DNA of 24,920 nucleotides from Betaproteobacteria bacterium (lineage in GTDB: Bacteria; Pseudomonadota; Gammaproteobacteria; Tethybacterales; Tethybacteraceae), in assembly GCA_026710225.1 (NCBI GenBank), contig JAPORI010000044.1:1-24920 (forward strand). Reading direction: 5' to 3'. A model generated the notes under the pieces. It was not told the origin of the DNA and searched no databases. It saw only the letters and a program-made list of their open reading frames with translations. The first letter of the stretch is position 1, and each line of letters begins with the position of its first letter. Shown here in pieces: positions 7,977 through 18,311 of the stretch. A program made the translations under genes and the position numbers.

Positions 7977-9242
7977 GTGAACGTTGCCGCCGCGGCCAGT
8001 TCCCAGATCGAAGGCTTTGCCGTCGAGGAGGGCATCGGCAAGTCGATGCGCATCGCCCGGGTGCAGGTGCCGCCGGAGATGGTCGAGAGCGAGGATGCCA
8101 GCGGCAACCGCCGGGTGCGCAACGGATTTTTCAGCAAGTCGCTGGACAAGATCGTCGGTCAGCGGCTCAAGGAATACGTCACCAGCACCGGCACTGCGGT
8201 CTTCCCGCACATTGAGCCGATTTACTATGTCGATCCTACCGAGCCGGGCGGCAACTACGAGGGTGTATACGCGTTCGAGGTGCGTCCGACGATTGCCTTG
8301 CCGGATCTGGGTGGGCACGAGATCAAGGTGCCCGAGCCGGATGTTGGCGGCGATTTCTACGCCAAGCTCATCGCCGATTTGCCCAGCAAGATGCCTGAAT
8401 GGAAAGACAGCGATGCAGCCTGCGCCAGTGGCGATCGCCTGATGCTGGTTTCGCAGTCGCCCTCGGGCAATTCCGAGCCAATGCCCTATTGGTTGCAGGA
8501 GGGGCGCGATCCGCATTTGCACGAACTGTTTGTCGGCGCCCGGGTCGGGGAGAGCCGCACCATCCCCGAATCGGGGATAGCGGTCAGGATCGTCAAGATC
8601 GAAAAGCCGCAGGTTGCCGAATTGAACCTCGAGTTCATCCAGAAGATCGAGCCTGAGTGCAAAAGTCTTGAGCAGTTCGAGGAATCGTTTCGCAAGATGC
8701 ACGCCTCCCACATGCAGCAGATGATCACCAAGGTGATGATGCGCCGCTGCGAGGATTTGCTTGATCGCACCGCCGAACCCTTCGAGCTGCCGCAGTTCGA
8801 GTTGACCGGTGAACTGCTCAACTGGCGCCAGTCAATGGCCAAGCGCGGCGGTCGGGATTTCCTCGCCAACGTCGGCGAGCGCGGGCTGGCCGAGGTCATG
8901 CAGCGCATCGAAAGCGGTATGCGCCGGCGAATGCTCATTCAGGAGTATGTGCTGGTCAACCGCCTGCTGCCGGATGAGGCCGAGATCGATGCCTATCTGG
9001 ATGCGATGTCGGTCCAATACGAGGATCCGAAGCTGTTCAAGCAGAGATTCAAGGCCGACAAGCAAAGCATGGATCAGGTGCGCTCGCAGGTAAGCATGAG
9101 CAAGTTCTGCGATCTGGTGATCGACCGGGCGCGCAACGTTGCCGAAACGATGAGTTTTGCCCAGCTCGAGAAGATGATCGAGCGCATCGATGCCGGCGAA
9201 GCGATCGATTTGCCACCGTCGGCCAACCCGGAGCAGGGCTGA
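7977..9242 (+). CDS. tig: Trigger factor, divergent
   Basis: 421 aa; identified by position (tig-clpP-clpX-lon) and by a trigger-factor-like C-terminal chaperone region (YEDPKLFKQRFKADKQSMDQVR, as in the family's YEDP segment) plus AFEVRPTIALPDL after the N-terminal domain. The N-terminal domain is eroded. The ribosome L23-docking signature, GFRxGKxP in E. coli, reads GFFSKSLD at residues 50-57, and the domain is shorter. The middle FKBP-type PPIase domain is also compressed: the stretch from DRLMLV to VKIEKPQ lacks most of the usual GSVDGEEFEGG and MIPGFE motifs. It may act as a general chaperone with weak ribosome binding, or use altered contacts. GTG start, chosen because homology begins soon after. 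The stop overlaps clpP by 1 nt. Confidence 0.82.
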   Translation: MNVAAAASSQIEGFAVEEGIGKSMRIARVQVPPEMVESEDASGNRRVRNGFFSKSLDKIVGQRLKEYVTSTGTAVFPHIEPIYYVDPTEPGGNYEGVYAFEVRPTIALPDLGGHEIKVPEPDVGGDFYAKLIADLPSKMPEWKDSDAACASGDRLMLVSQSPSGNSEPMPYWLQEGRDPHLHELFVGARVGESRTIPESGIAVRIVKIEKPQVAELNLEFIQKIEPECKSLEQFEESFRKMHASHMQQMITKVMMRRCEDLLDRTAEPFELPQFELTGELLNWRQSMAKRGGRDFLANVGERGLAEVMQRIESGMRRRMLIQEYVLVNRLLPDEAEIDAYLDAMSVQYEDPKLFKQRFKADKQSMDQVRSQVSMSKFCDLVIDRARNVAETMSFAQLEKMIERIDAGEAIDLPPSANPEQG

Positions 9243-9868
9243 TGGCTTCCGGCAGCGCCTATGTGCCAATCGTCGTCGAGCAGACCGGCAACTCCGAGCG
9301 CGCCTTTGACATCTATTCGCGGCTGCTCAAGGAGGGCATCATTTTTCTCGCCGGCCCCATCGACGACGCCACCGCCAACACGATCATCGCCCAATTGCTG
9401 TTTCTGGAGTCGGAGATGCCCGGCAAGGACATTGCGATGTATATAAACTCGCCGGGCGGTTCGGTTTCGGCCGGTCTGGCCATCTACGACACGATGAACT
9501 TCATCAACAACGACGTGTGCACCATCTGCACCGGCCAGGCCGCCTCGATGGGCGCCTTGCTGCTGTGCGCCGGCGCGCCCGGCAAGCGCTTTTCGCTGCC
9601 CAACTCCCGGATCATGATTCACCAGCCGCTCGGCGGCTTTTCCGGCCAGGCCAGCGACATCGAGATTCATGCCAACGAGATGCTCAAGATGCGCGAGCGG
9701 GTAAACGGCATCTTCGCCCGCCACACCGGCAAGAGCATCAAGCGCATATCCCAGGACACCGACCGGGACAATTTCTTTGATGCGGCCGATGCAGTCTCCT
9801 ACGGACTGATCGACGCGATCAAGCAGGATCGAAAACAGGAGGGAAAAAAGCAAAATGCCAAGAAGTAA
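9242..9868 (+). CDS. clpP: ATP-dependent Clp protease proteolytic subunit
   Basis: A 208-aa serine peptidase that forms the tetradecameric chamber fed by ClpX. The catalytic triad is intact: Ser102 in GQAASMGA, His127 in MIHQPLGG and Asp176 in DTDRDNF. The oxyanion-hole motif NSPGGSVSAG is also present. The N-terminus (YVPIVVEQTGNSERAFDIYSRLL) matches the mature E. coli form, with a short propeptide. The ATG overlaps the tig stop (TGATG). The lysine-rich C-terminus overlaps the clpX start by 14 nt, and the clpX Shine-Dalgarno lies within the clpP coding sequence, so the two genes are translationally coupled. Confidence 0.98.
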   Translation: MASGSAYVPIVVEQTGNSERAFDIYSRLLKEGIIFLAGPIDDATANTIIAQLLFLESEMPGKDIAMYINSPGGSVSAGLAIYDTMNFINNDVCTICTGQAASMGALLLCAGAPGKRFSLPNSRIMIHQPLGGFSGQASDIEIHANEMLKMRERVNGIFARHTGKSIKRISQDTDRDNFFDAADAVSYGLIDAIKQDRKQEGKKQNAKK

Positions 9869-11177
9869 AAAGCCGTCACGACTGCGCGATACGCGCTGCT
9901 CGTTTTGCGGCAAGTCGCGCTCAGCGGTTGCAGACATGGTTTCCGGCGGCGACGCCTACATCTGCTCGGAGTGCGTGCGCAGTTGCGCGCGGCTGCTGCG
10001 CCCGAAGCAAAAGAGCGTCATTGTCGACAGCATCAGCGAACTGCCGACCCCGGCCGAGATCAGGGAGCATCTCGATGGCTACGTGATCGGCCAGGGCCAC
10101 GCCAAGAAGGTGCTCGCAGTTGCGGTCTACAACCACTACAAGAAGATCTACCACAACGAGAGTTCCGGCGAGTTGCTCGGCAAGAACAATGTGCTGCTGG
10201 TCGGCCCGACCGGCTCGGGCAAGACCCTGCTCGCTCAGGTGCTGGCCCGTTTCCTGAAGGTGCCGTTCGTGATCGTCGATGCCACCACCCTGACCGAGGC
10301 CGGCTATGTCGGCGAGGATGTCGAGAACATAATCCAGAAGCTGCTGCTGGCGGCCGACTACAACATCGCCGACGCCCAGCGGGGGATAGTCTACATCGAC
10401 GAGATCGACAAGATCGCCCGCAAGAACGACAATCCGTCGATTACCCGGGACGTTTCCGGCGAGGGGGTGCAGCAGGCGCTGCTCAAGCTGGTTGAAGGGA
10501 CGGTAACCTCGGTCAATCCGCAGGGCGGCCGCAAGCATCCGAACAAGGAGACGGTATCGGTGGATACCACCGGCATCCTGTTTGTCTGCGGCGGTGCCTT
10601 TGACGGACTGGCCAAGATAGTCGCCCGCCGCCAGTCGCGCTCGGGCTTTGGCTTCGTCGCCGAAGTCGATGCCGCCGCCGATCGGGAACGGGCCGAGGCC
10701 AAGCTGCTCTCCCAGCTCGAGCCGGATGATCTGATCCGCTACGGCCTGATTCCGGAGTTCGTCGGGCGGCTGCCGGTGGTTTCGGTGCTCGATCCGCTCG
10801 GCATCCCGGATTTGATGCGCATCTTCCGCGAGCCGCGCGACGCCTTGCTCAAGCAGTATGCCAAGTTGCTTGAATTCGAGGGGGTTTCAGTAACCTTCGA
10901 ACCAGCGGCGGTGGAGGCGATCGCCGAACTCGCCCACCAGCGGGCAAGCGGGGCGCGTGGCCTGCGCTCGGTGGTCGAGAAGTGCCTGCTTGACCTGTTC
11001 TACGATGTGCCGACCATGGTGCGCAACGCCGGCACCGGCGGCGAGGTGGTGGTCGATGCAAAGGTCATCAGCGGCGAGCGCAAGCCCTATCTGGTGCAGC
11101 ATCCGGCCAAGACCACCGTCCGCCGGCGGCGCCCCCGCACCGACGAGAGCAAGGTGGCCGCCGGCGGCAAGCGCTAG
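9855..11177 (+). CDS. clpX: Clp protease ATP-binding unfoldase ClpX
   Basis: A 440-aa AAA+ unfoldase that recognises tagged substrates and threads them into ClpP. The N-terminal zinc-binding domain has Cys15, Cys18, Cys37 and Cys40. Walker A is GPTGSGKT (residues 117-124), the pore loop is GYVGED, Walker B is GIVYIDEIDK and the RKH loop is GGRKHPNKE. The ClpP-docking loop reads SGFGFV where E. coli has SGIGFG, a conservative change. The sensor region GARGLRSVVE closes the AAA+ domain. An Arg/Lys-rich tail of about 20 residues follows, which E. coli lacks. A strong Shine-Dalgarno (AGGAGGG, 9837-9843) lies inside clpP, 11 nt before the ATG. Confidence 0.98.
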   Translation: MPRSKKPSRLRDTRCSFCGKSRSAVADMVSGGDAYICSECVRSCARLLRPKQKSVIVDSISELPTPAEIREHLDGYVIGQGHAKKVLAVAVYNHYKKIYHNESSGELLGKNNVLLVGPTGSGKTLLAQVLARFLKVPFVIVDATTLTEAGYVGEDVENIIQKLLLAADYNIADAQRGIVYIDEIDKIARKNDNPSITRDVSGEGVQQALLKLVEGTVTSVNPQGGRKHPNKETVSVDTTGILFVCGGAFDGLAKIVARRQSRSGFGFVAEVDAAADRERAEAKLLSQLEPDDLIRYGLIPEFVGRLPVVSVLDPLGIPDLMRIFREPRDALLKQYAKLLEFEGVSVTFEPAAVEAIAELAHQRASGARGLRSVVEKCLLDLFYDVPTMVRNAGTGGEVVVDAKVISGERKPYLVQHPAKTTVRRRRPRTDESKVAAGGKR

Positions 11178-11214
11178 CCCAAGCGCCGGCCGCCAACTGT
11201 CTGTGGCGGACTGG

Positions 11215-11223
11215 TGGTAAAAT
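11215..11223 (+). promoter_or_regulatory. Candidate extended -10 promoter for lon
   Basis: TGGTAAAAT in the 94-nt clpX-lon gap fits an extended -10 element (TGnTAnAAT type) with no recognisable -35. It would give a leader of about 40 nt before the lon ATG. It sits just after a 6-bp inverted repeat (CCGCCA 11190-11195 / TGGCGG 11204-11209). A near-identical element, TGCTAAAAT, precedes hupB. Confidence 0.35.
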
Positions 11224-11271
11224 TTCCCCGGTAGCCAATATTATTCGGGAGACTTTGACAAGATAGCAACC

Positions 11272-13731
<2,460 letters not shown>

Positions 13732-13785
13732 GAGCCCCCTGATGAGCGGAAAAAGTAGCCGCGGCCGGGAGGCTCGCCAAACCTA

Positions 13786-13794
13786 TGCTAAAAT
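13786..13794 (+). promoter_or_regulatory. Candidate extended -10 promoter for hupB
   Basis: TGCTAAAAT, an extended -10-like element with no clear -35, lies in the 113-nt lon-hupB gap and would give a leader of about 44 nt. A separate hupB promoter is common because HU is needed in much larger amounts than Lon. Confidence 0.45.
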
Positions 13795-13844
13795 TCTCAT
13801 CATCGCATGAGCGATTCCGGTATCCAACCACAAGGAGCAAAATT

Positions 13845-14135
13845 ATGAAAGCACAGCCCGCACTCAGCAAAGCCGACCTGGTTTCGGACGTTGCCGAGAA
13901 GACCGGTGAAAGCCAGGCTTCCACCAAGAGAGTCATTGACGAGACCATCGAGGCGATCACCAAGTCGCTCAAGAAGGGCCGGCCGGTGACCATTGTCGGC
14001 TTCGGCACCTTTGCGATTGCGGTGCGCAAGGCGCGCACTGGCCGCAACCCCAAGACTGGCGAGACGATCAAGATCAAGGGCGGCAAGACCCCCAAGTTTC
14101 GCGCTGGCAAGGGCCTCAAGGACGCCGTCAAGTAG
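13845..14135 (+). CDS. hupB: DNA-binding protein HU
   Basis: A 96-aa HU-family nucleoid protein. The helical dimerisation half (LSKADLVSDVAEKTGESQASTKRVID) is followed by VGFGTF and the DNA-binding arm (ARTGRNPKTGETIKI, ending KTPKFRAGKGLKDAV). The proline that intercalates into DNA is present in RNPKTG. ATG 13845 was chosen over the longer open frame because homology begins there and AAGGAG (13832-13837) lies 7 nt upstream. Position after lon supports the HU-beta name, although the single sequence cannot separate hupA from hupB. Confidence 0.96.
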   Translation: MKAQPALSKADLVSDVAEKTGESQASTKRVIDETIEAITKSLKKGRPVTIVGFGTFAIAVRKARTGRNPKTGETIKIKGGKTPKFRAGKGLKDAVK

Positions 14136-14162
14136 TTCTTCCTTCCCCGTATGCGATTGCGG

Positions 14163-14234
14163 GGGTGCTTAGTTCAGTGGTAGAACATCGCCTTTACACG
14201 GCGGGGGTCGGGAGTTCGAATCTCTCAGCACCCA
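14163..14234 (+). tRNA. tRNA-Val (anticodon UAC)
   Basis: The acceptor stem is GGGTGCT/AGCACCC with discriminator A at 14234. The anticodon TAC is at 14195-14197 in loop TTTACAC, and the T-loop GTTCGAATC is intact. The genome continues CTT, so CCA is not encoded. It lies 27 nt after hupB. Confidence 0.96.
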
Positions 14235-14306
14235 CTTGAGTTTTTCCGCAAAGCAGGGAAGCTATTCGGCAGTTGTGGCGCGGCTATCCGCAGTTTCAGC
14301 GGCTGC

Positions 14307-14384
14307 GGAGCTGTAGCTCAGCATGGTTAGAGTGTCGGCTTGTCACGCCGAAGGTCGCGGGTTCGAATCCCGTCAGCTCCGCCA
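14307..14384 (+). tRNA. tRNA-Asp (anticodon GUC)
   Basis: The acceptor stem is GGAGCTG/CAGCTCC with discriminator G. The anticodon GTC is at 14342-14344, flanked by stem TCGGC/GCCGA. The terminal CCA is encoded at 14382-14384, unlike the neighbouring tRNA-Val. A 72-nt spacer separates the two tRNAs. Confidence 0.96.
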
Positions 14385-14396
14385 CTGTTTCCGGCC

Positions 14397-14420
14397 ACCG
14401 GCGGGGTGCCGGTAGCCGGT
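14397..14420. other. Hairpin-forming repeat after tRNA-Asp
   Basis: ACCGGC (14397-14402) and GCCGGT (14408-14413) form a 6-bp stem with loop GGGGT; a second GCCGGT follows at 14415-14420. There is no T-tract, so it is not a standard intrinsic terminator. It may be a processing or rho-linked structure, or chance in GC-rich DNA. Confidence 0.25.
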
Positions 14421-14466
14421 GCGGCCGCCTTGCAATCGCAATCGGTGATGGTTTGTCAATGATGAC

Positions 14467-16287
14467 ATGCGCACTATAGTCATAGCCCTGCTGGCCGGGA
14501 TGCTGGTGTTCTCCGGTGTCGGGGTGCTGGAGGGCGAGCAGAGCGCGGTCAGTCTGGGCAGCCGGATACTGTCGCAGGCCCAGCTCAACGAGATGGTCGA
14601 GGCCGAACTGGCCCGGCTCGAGGATGAGCAGGCTGATGATCCGGAGGTGCGCGCCCGGATCGAGAGCGGCATGAGAGGCAACGTCGCCGCCCGCTTCGTC
14701 GCTCTGGCGGTGATCGAGGATGCCGGGCTAGCACCGACCGAGCAAGAACTGATCGGCGAGATTCGCCAGATAGAGGACTTTCAGGTCGAGGATCGCTTCT
14801 CCCGCGATCGCTTCAACGCCTTGGTTACCGACGAGAACGAGTTCATCCGCCAGATGGAGGATCGCATCTCGATCTTCCGCTTTTCGAGCGTGGTTTCCGA
14901 CTCGATCCTGCTCAATGATGATTTCGTCGATGCTGCGGCCGCCTTCATCGCCCAGCAGCGCCGGGTGCGCAAGTTCGAGTTGCCGATCGATGACTTCAAG
15001 GAGGGTATTGAGGCCAGCGAAGAGGAGATGAACGCCTATTACAGCCAGAACCAGTATCTGTATGTGGTGCCGGAGCGGGTGCGGATGCAGGTAGCCGACA
15101 TAAGGCGGCAGGACATGGAGGAACTCGTTGAGATTGACGAGGAGGGGCTCAGGGAGTTGTTTGAGCAGCGCAATCAGGAGGCGGCCGGTCGTGAGGAGCG
15201 GCAGTTGCAGTTGATCGTGGTTGCAGATGAGGCGGCAGCCAGCCGGATTTACGAGCAGGCCATTGCCAATCCGGATGACTTTGCCCAGTTGGCTAAAGAT
15301 AATTCGCTGGATGCCGGCAGCAGGTCGTCCGGCGGCGACATGGGCTTTTTGACCCGTGAAGACCTGCCGCCGGAAGTCGCCGAGCCGGTATTTGCAGCCG
15401 AGGTGCCGGCGGTGATCGAGCCGATCGAGATCGACGGCAACTGGCAGGTCTACCGGGTGGCCGGCCTGATCGGCGCCAGCCAGCTCGACTACGATGAGAT
15501 GCGCGACGATCTGGTTGTCGAGTTGCGCCGCGAACAGTCGCTGGCCCTGTTCGAGGAGAACGCCGCCCGCCTCGAGGACCAGGCATATGTGCTCGTTGAC
15601 GAACTCGAGCCGCTGGCGGCAAGCGGGGTGCCGGTGAGCATATACACCACCGACTGGGTGCACGAGCGCGAATACCGCGAATACGAGAATCCGGAAGACT
15701 TTCAGGATGCTGATTTGCTCGAGGAGATCATTGATCTGGCGGCAACCTCAACCGGAGCCAGTTCCGGGCTGATTTCTGCTGAAGTCGGCGAGCGCTACCT
15801 GATCGTCAAGATACTCGAGCACGAGCCGCGCCGGTTGCGGGAGTTTGATGATGTTGCCGAAGATATATCGGAAAACGTCATCACCCAAAAGGCGCTGCAG
15901 GCGGCGGCAGCCAGCGCCGAGCAGATCATCAAGGATCTGCTCGGCGGCGAAGATGAGCAAGATGCGGGAGTCGAGTTTTCAGCCGAGGCGGCCATAATCG
16001 GCCAGGGCGAGAAGACGCCGGAGGGCTTTCACGTCAACGACATCAATGCCGCCTTTGCCGGCATCAATGTTGGTGATCAGTTGCCCGGATACGCGTTTGC
16101 CTATGACCCGGAAAAGGAGACCGTCAACATCATTGCCGTTGAGGACATCATTGAACAGGAGCCGGATGAGGAGGTCAAGGAGCGGCTGTCCGGCATTCTG
16201 ATGCGCAACGATCGGCAGACGGCCGAAAACGTATTTCTCGGCGATCTGATCGACGACTATGACGTCAACTACGAGGGAGAGGGCTAA
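14467..16287 (+). CDS. ppiD: Periplasmic folding chaperone PpiD (SurA-like parvulin)
   Basis: 606 aa. A single N-terminal membrane segment (about residues 3-20) starts almost at the first residue, with a positive charge only at Arg2. A SurA-type N-domain follows, then a parvulin domain over about residues 242-333 (including the SGGDMGFLTREDLP segment) and a long C-terminal part. PpiD is anchored in the inner membrane near SecYEG and helps newly exported proteins fold. The protein is strikingly rich in Asp/Glu. The cytoplasmic lead-in found in E. coli PpiD is absent: an in-frame TGA at 14446-14448 rules out a longer form, and no Shine-Dalgarno is visible. The 3' end overlaps fabI by 4 nt in convergent orientation. 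Confidence 0.88.
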   Translation: MRTIVIALLAGMLVFSGVGVLEGEQSAVSLGSRILSQAQLNEMVEAELARLEDEQADDPEVRARIESGMRGNVAARFVALAVIEDAGLAPTEQELIGEIRQIEDFQVEDRFSRDRFNALVTDENEFIRQMEDRISIFRFSSVVSDSILLNDDFVDAAAAFIAQQRRVRKFELPIDDFKEGIEASEEEMNAYYSQNQYLYVVPERVRMQVADIRRQDMEELVEIDEEGLRELFEQRNQEAAGREERQLQLIVVADEAAASRIYEQAIANPDDFAQLAKDNSLDAGSRSSGGDMGFLTREDLPPEVAEPVFAAEVPAVIEPIEIDGNWQVYRVAGLIGASQLDYDEMRDDLVVELRREQSLALFEENAARLEDQAYVLVDELEPLAASGVPVSIYTTDWVHEREYREYENPEDFQDADLLEEIIDLAATSTGASSGLISAEVGERYLIVKILEHEPRRLREFDDVAEDISENVITQKALQAAAASAEQIIKDLLGGEDEQDAGVEFSAEAAIIGQGEKTPEGFHVNDINAAFAGINVGDQLPGYAFAYDPEKETVNIIAVEDIIEQEPDEEVKERLSGILMRNDRQTAENVFLGDLIDDYDVNYEGEG

Positions 16288-17072
16288 GCGCCTTCGATCC
16301 CCGGACTTATGTGCTGTCCCGCGTCAACATGAATTATCTCCCCGGTTATGCCCGCTGCATCGGGCCCGAGCAAAAAGGCGGCGGCCTTGGCGACTTCCTC
16401 CTGAGTGACGTTGCGGCGCAGCGGCGAGGTGGCCGCAACCTGCTTGAGCATCTCCCCCAGGCCGCTGATCGCCGACGCAGCCAGCGTCTTGATCGGTCCG
16501 GCGGAGACTGCGTTGACCCGCACGCCCGCCGGTCCCAGACTGGCGGCCAGGTAGCGCACCGAACTTTCCAGAGCCGCCTTGGCCACGCCCATCACGTTGT
16601 AGTTGGGGATTGCCAGTTGCGAGCCGATGTAGGTCAACGAGACGATCGCCGCTCCCGGCGGCATGATCGCCGCGAGGCGGGCGGCCAGAGCGGTAAGCGA
16701 ATAGGCGCTGATGTCAAGCGCCTGGGCGAAATGAGCGCGGCTGGTGCTGGAGTGGTAGGCGCCGGCCAGGGCGCTGCGCTCGACATAGGCGAGCGAGTGG
16801 ACGAAACCGTCGATGCGGCTAAAGTCATTGGCCAGCGCTGCGGCCAGCGCGTCGCATTGCTCGTCGGAGGCAACGTCAAGCGGATAGACTTTCGCTTGCG
16901 GAAAGTCCTTGGCGGCCAAAGCCTCGACCTTGGCGCGCAGCCGCTCGTCGCTTTGATAGGTGAGGGCGAGGTTCGCACCCCGTTCGGACAGTACCTTGGC
17001 GATCGCATAGGCGATCGAGCGGTTGTTGAGTACCCCGGTTACCAGGATGTTCTTGCCAGCGAAAGTTTCCAT
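16284..17072 (-). CDS. fabI: Enoyl-[acyl-carrier-protein] reductase (NADH) FabI
   Basis: A 262-aa short-chain dehydrogenase that carries out the last reduction of each fatty-acid elongation cycle. Cofactor binding is shown by ILVTGVLNNRSIAYAIA. The active site has Tyr148, Tyr158 and Lys165 (PNYNVMGVAK), and SAGPIKTLAAS follows. The residue equivalent to E. coli Gly93 is Ala95 (VHSLAYVE), a position where substitutions affect triclosan and diazaborine binding in E. coli. ATG 17072 has no Shine-Dalgarno, but TAGAAT lies 8 nt upstream on the minus strand. It diverges from hemE across a 26-nt gap. Location next to ppiD is as in Pseudomonas. Confidence 0.97.
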   Translation of the reverse strand: METFAGKNILVTGVLNNRSIAYAIAKVLSERGANLALTYQSDERLRAKVEALAAKDFPQAKVYPLDVASDEQCDALAAALANDFSRIDGFVHSLAYVERSALAGAYHSSTSRAHFAQALDISAYSLTALAARLAAIMPPGAAIVSLTYIGSQLAIPNYNVMGVAKAALESSVRYLAASLGPAGVRVNAVSAGPIKTLAASAISGLGEMLKQVAATSPLRRNVTQEEVAKAAAFLLGPDAAGITGEIIHVDAGQHISPGIEGA

Positions 17073-17080
17073 GCGCTCAG

Positions 17081-17086
17081 ATTCTA
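17081..17086 (-). promoter_or_regulatory. Candidate -10 element for fabI (leaderless)
   Basis: TAGAAT on the minus strand ends 8 nt before the fabI ATG, in the short gap shared with hemE. No clear -35 was identified. Confidence 0.35.
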
Positions 17087-17098
17087 GTTTAGGAGACG

Positions 17099-18151
17099 AT
17101 GGCTGCCTGTAATCCGGATGCCCTGCTGTTGCGCGCCCTGCGCAACGAGAAGCAGGAGAGGATGCCGCTGTGGGTGATGCGCCAGGCCGGCCGCTATCTG
17201 CCCGAATACCGCAAGTTGCGCAAGCAGGCCGGTTCCTTTCTCAATCTGTGCAACAGCCCGGAAATGGCCTGCACTGCAACCCTCCAGCCGCTGCGCCGCT
17301 ATCGGCTGGATGCGGCGATCGTCTTTTCCGACATCCTGATCGTCGCCGATGCGCTTGGCTGCGAACTGGGTTTTGCCGAGGGCGAAGGGCCGTTTCTGGC
17401 CCGGCCGGCTGCTGACGAAAAGATGATTGCCTCCCTCGCCGAACCGGGCGTGGATGCATTTGCCGGGGTGGCGGCGACAATTGGCGCCTGTCGTGGCGAA
17501 CTGGCCGAGGATGTTGCGCTGATTGGCTTTGCCGGTGCACCGTTCACGCTGGCCTGCTACATGGTGCAGGGCTCCGGCGGCCGCGAGTTTGCTCTGGCTC
17601 GAAGATTAATGCTCACCGAGCCGCAGGCGTTTGCGGAGCTTATTGACAGAACCACCCGAGCGGTTGCCGCCTGTCTGTCGGCGCAGGCGGCTGCCGGCGC
17701 TGACGTGCTGATGCTGTTTGAATCCTGGGCGGCTCTGGCCGCGCCGCATTATCTGGATGAGCATGTGGTCAAGCCGGCTGCAAAGGTGATTGCTCTGCTG
17801 CGCGAAGCCGGAATCGATCTGCCGATAATCGTCTTTCCGCGCAACGCCGAGCAGGTGGCAGGCAAAATGGTTGCCGCCGGAGCGAATGCAATCGGGGTTG
17901 GCTGGCAAGCCGATCTGGTGGAGGTGCGCGCGGCGGTGGGTGAGCAGACGGCCTTGCAGGGCAATCTGGATCCGGCCGCGTTGCTTGCCGACCGCGAGAC
18001 CCTGCGCTCTGCGATTGCGCGCACGGTTGCCGCACACGGCACTGGTGCCGGCGGCCGTATATTCAATCTCGGCCACGGAATAGGCAAGGAGACTGATCCG
18101 GAGAGCATGGCGATTCTGGTTGATGCGGTGCGTGAATTTTCAGCCTGCTAG
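17099..18151 (+). CDS. hemE: Uroporphyrinogen decarboxylase
   Basis: A 350-aa cytoplasmic enzyme that decarboxylates the four acetate side chains of uroporphyrinogen III to give coproporphyrinogen III. The signature MRQAGRYLPEYRK is near the N-terminus, catalytic Asp78 lies in FSDIL, and GFAGAPFTLACYMVQG, GNLDPAALL and NLGHGIGKETDPE are present. Length matches the family. AGGAG at 17091-17095 stands 3 nt before the ATG, a short spacing. The other heme gene here, hemB, is 3 kb downstream in a different cluster. The start region diverges from fabI. The frame is intact to a TAG stop. Confidence 0.97.
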   Translation: MAACNPDALLLRALRNEKQERMPLWVMRQAGRYLPEYRKLRKQAGSFLNLCNSPEMACTATLQPLRRYRLDAAIVFSDILIVADALGCELGFAEGEGPFLARPAADEKMIASLAEPGVDAFAGVAATIGACRGELAEDVALIGFAGAPFTLACYMVQGSGGREFALARRLMLTEPQAFAELIDRTTRAVAACLSAQAAAGADVLMLFESWAALAAPHYLDEHVVKPAAKVIALLREAGIDLPIIVFPRNAEQVAGKMVAAGANAIGVGWQADLVEVRAAVGEQTALQGNLDPAALLADRETLRSAIARTVAAHGTGAGGRIFNLGHGIGKETDPESMAILVDAVREFSAC

Positions 18152-18232
18152 AGGGCATATGGCTCTTGTGATTTGATCAGAATTTTCAAGAGGCCGGCTG
18201 CTAGTATTAAATAAGATTAATTTGTGCTGTAA

Positions 18233-18264
18233 TTGCCAGCAACAACTGGCAAAAATCTTGCCAG
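18233..18264. terminator. Alternating hairpins between convergent hemE and tRNA-Cys
   Basis: The heptamer TTGCCAG occurs at 18233-18239 and 18258-18264, with its exact complement CTGGCAA between them (18246-18252). The middle arm can pair with either flank, giving mutually exclusive 7-bp hairpins with loops of 6 and 5 nt. GTTTTAAT follows on the plus strand. The region lies in a 160-nt, AT-rich gap at the 3' ends of both units, so a weak bidirectional terminator is the simplest reading. Confidence 0.4.
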
Positions 18265-18311
18265 AAGTTTTAATCGGCTCTGATCATTTTCCGAATCAGA
18301 ACAAGAAAAAA

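Noticed and set aside
14273..14479. A 68-codon open frame spanning tRNA-Asp
   Set aside because: It reads through the tRNA gene and its flanks, has no ribosome-binding site and no gene-like composition.
16311..17087. A 258-codon plus-strand open frame opposite fabI
   Set aside because: Fully antisense to FabI, whose catalytic residues are intact; Arg/Gly-rich composition typical of a shadow.
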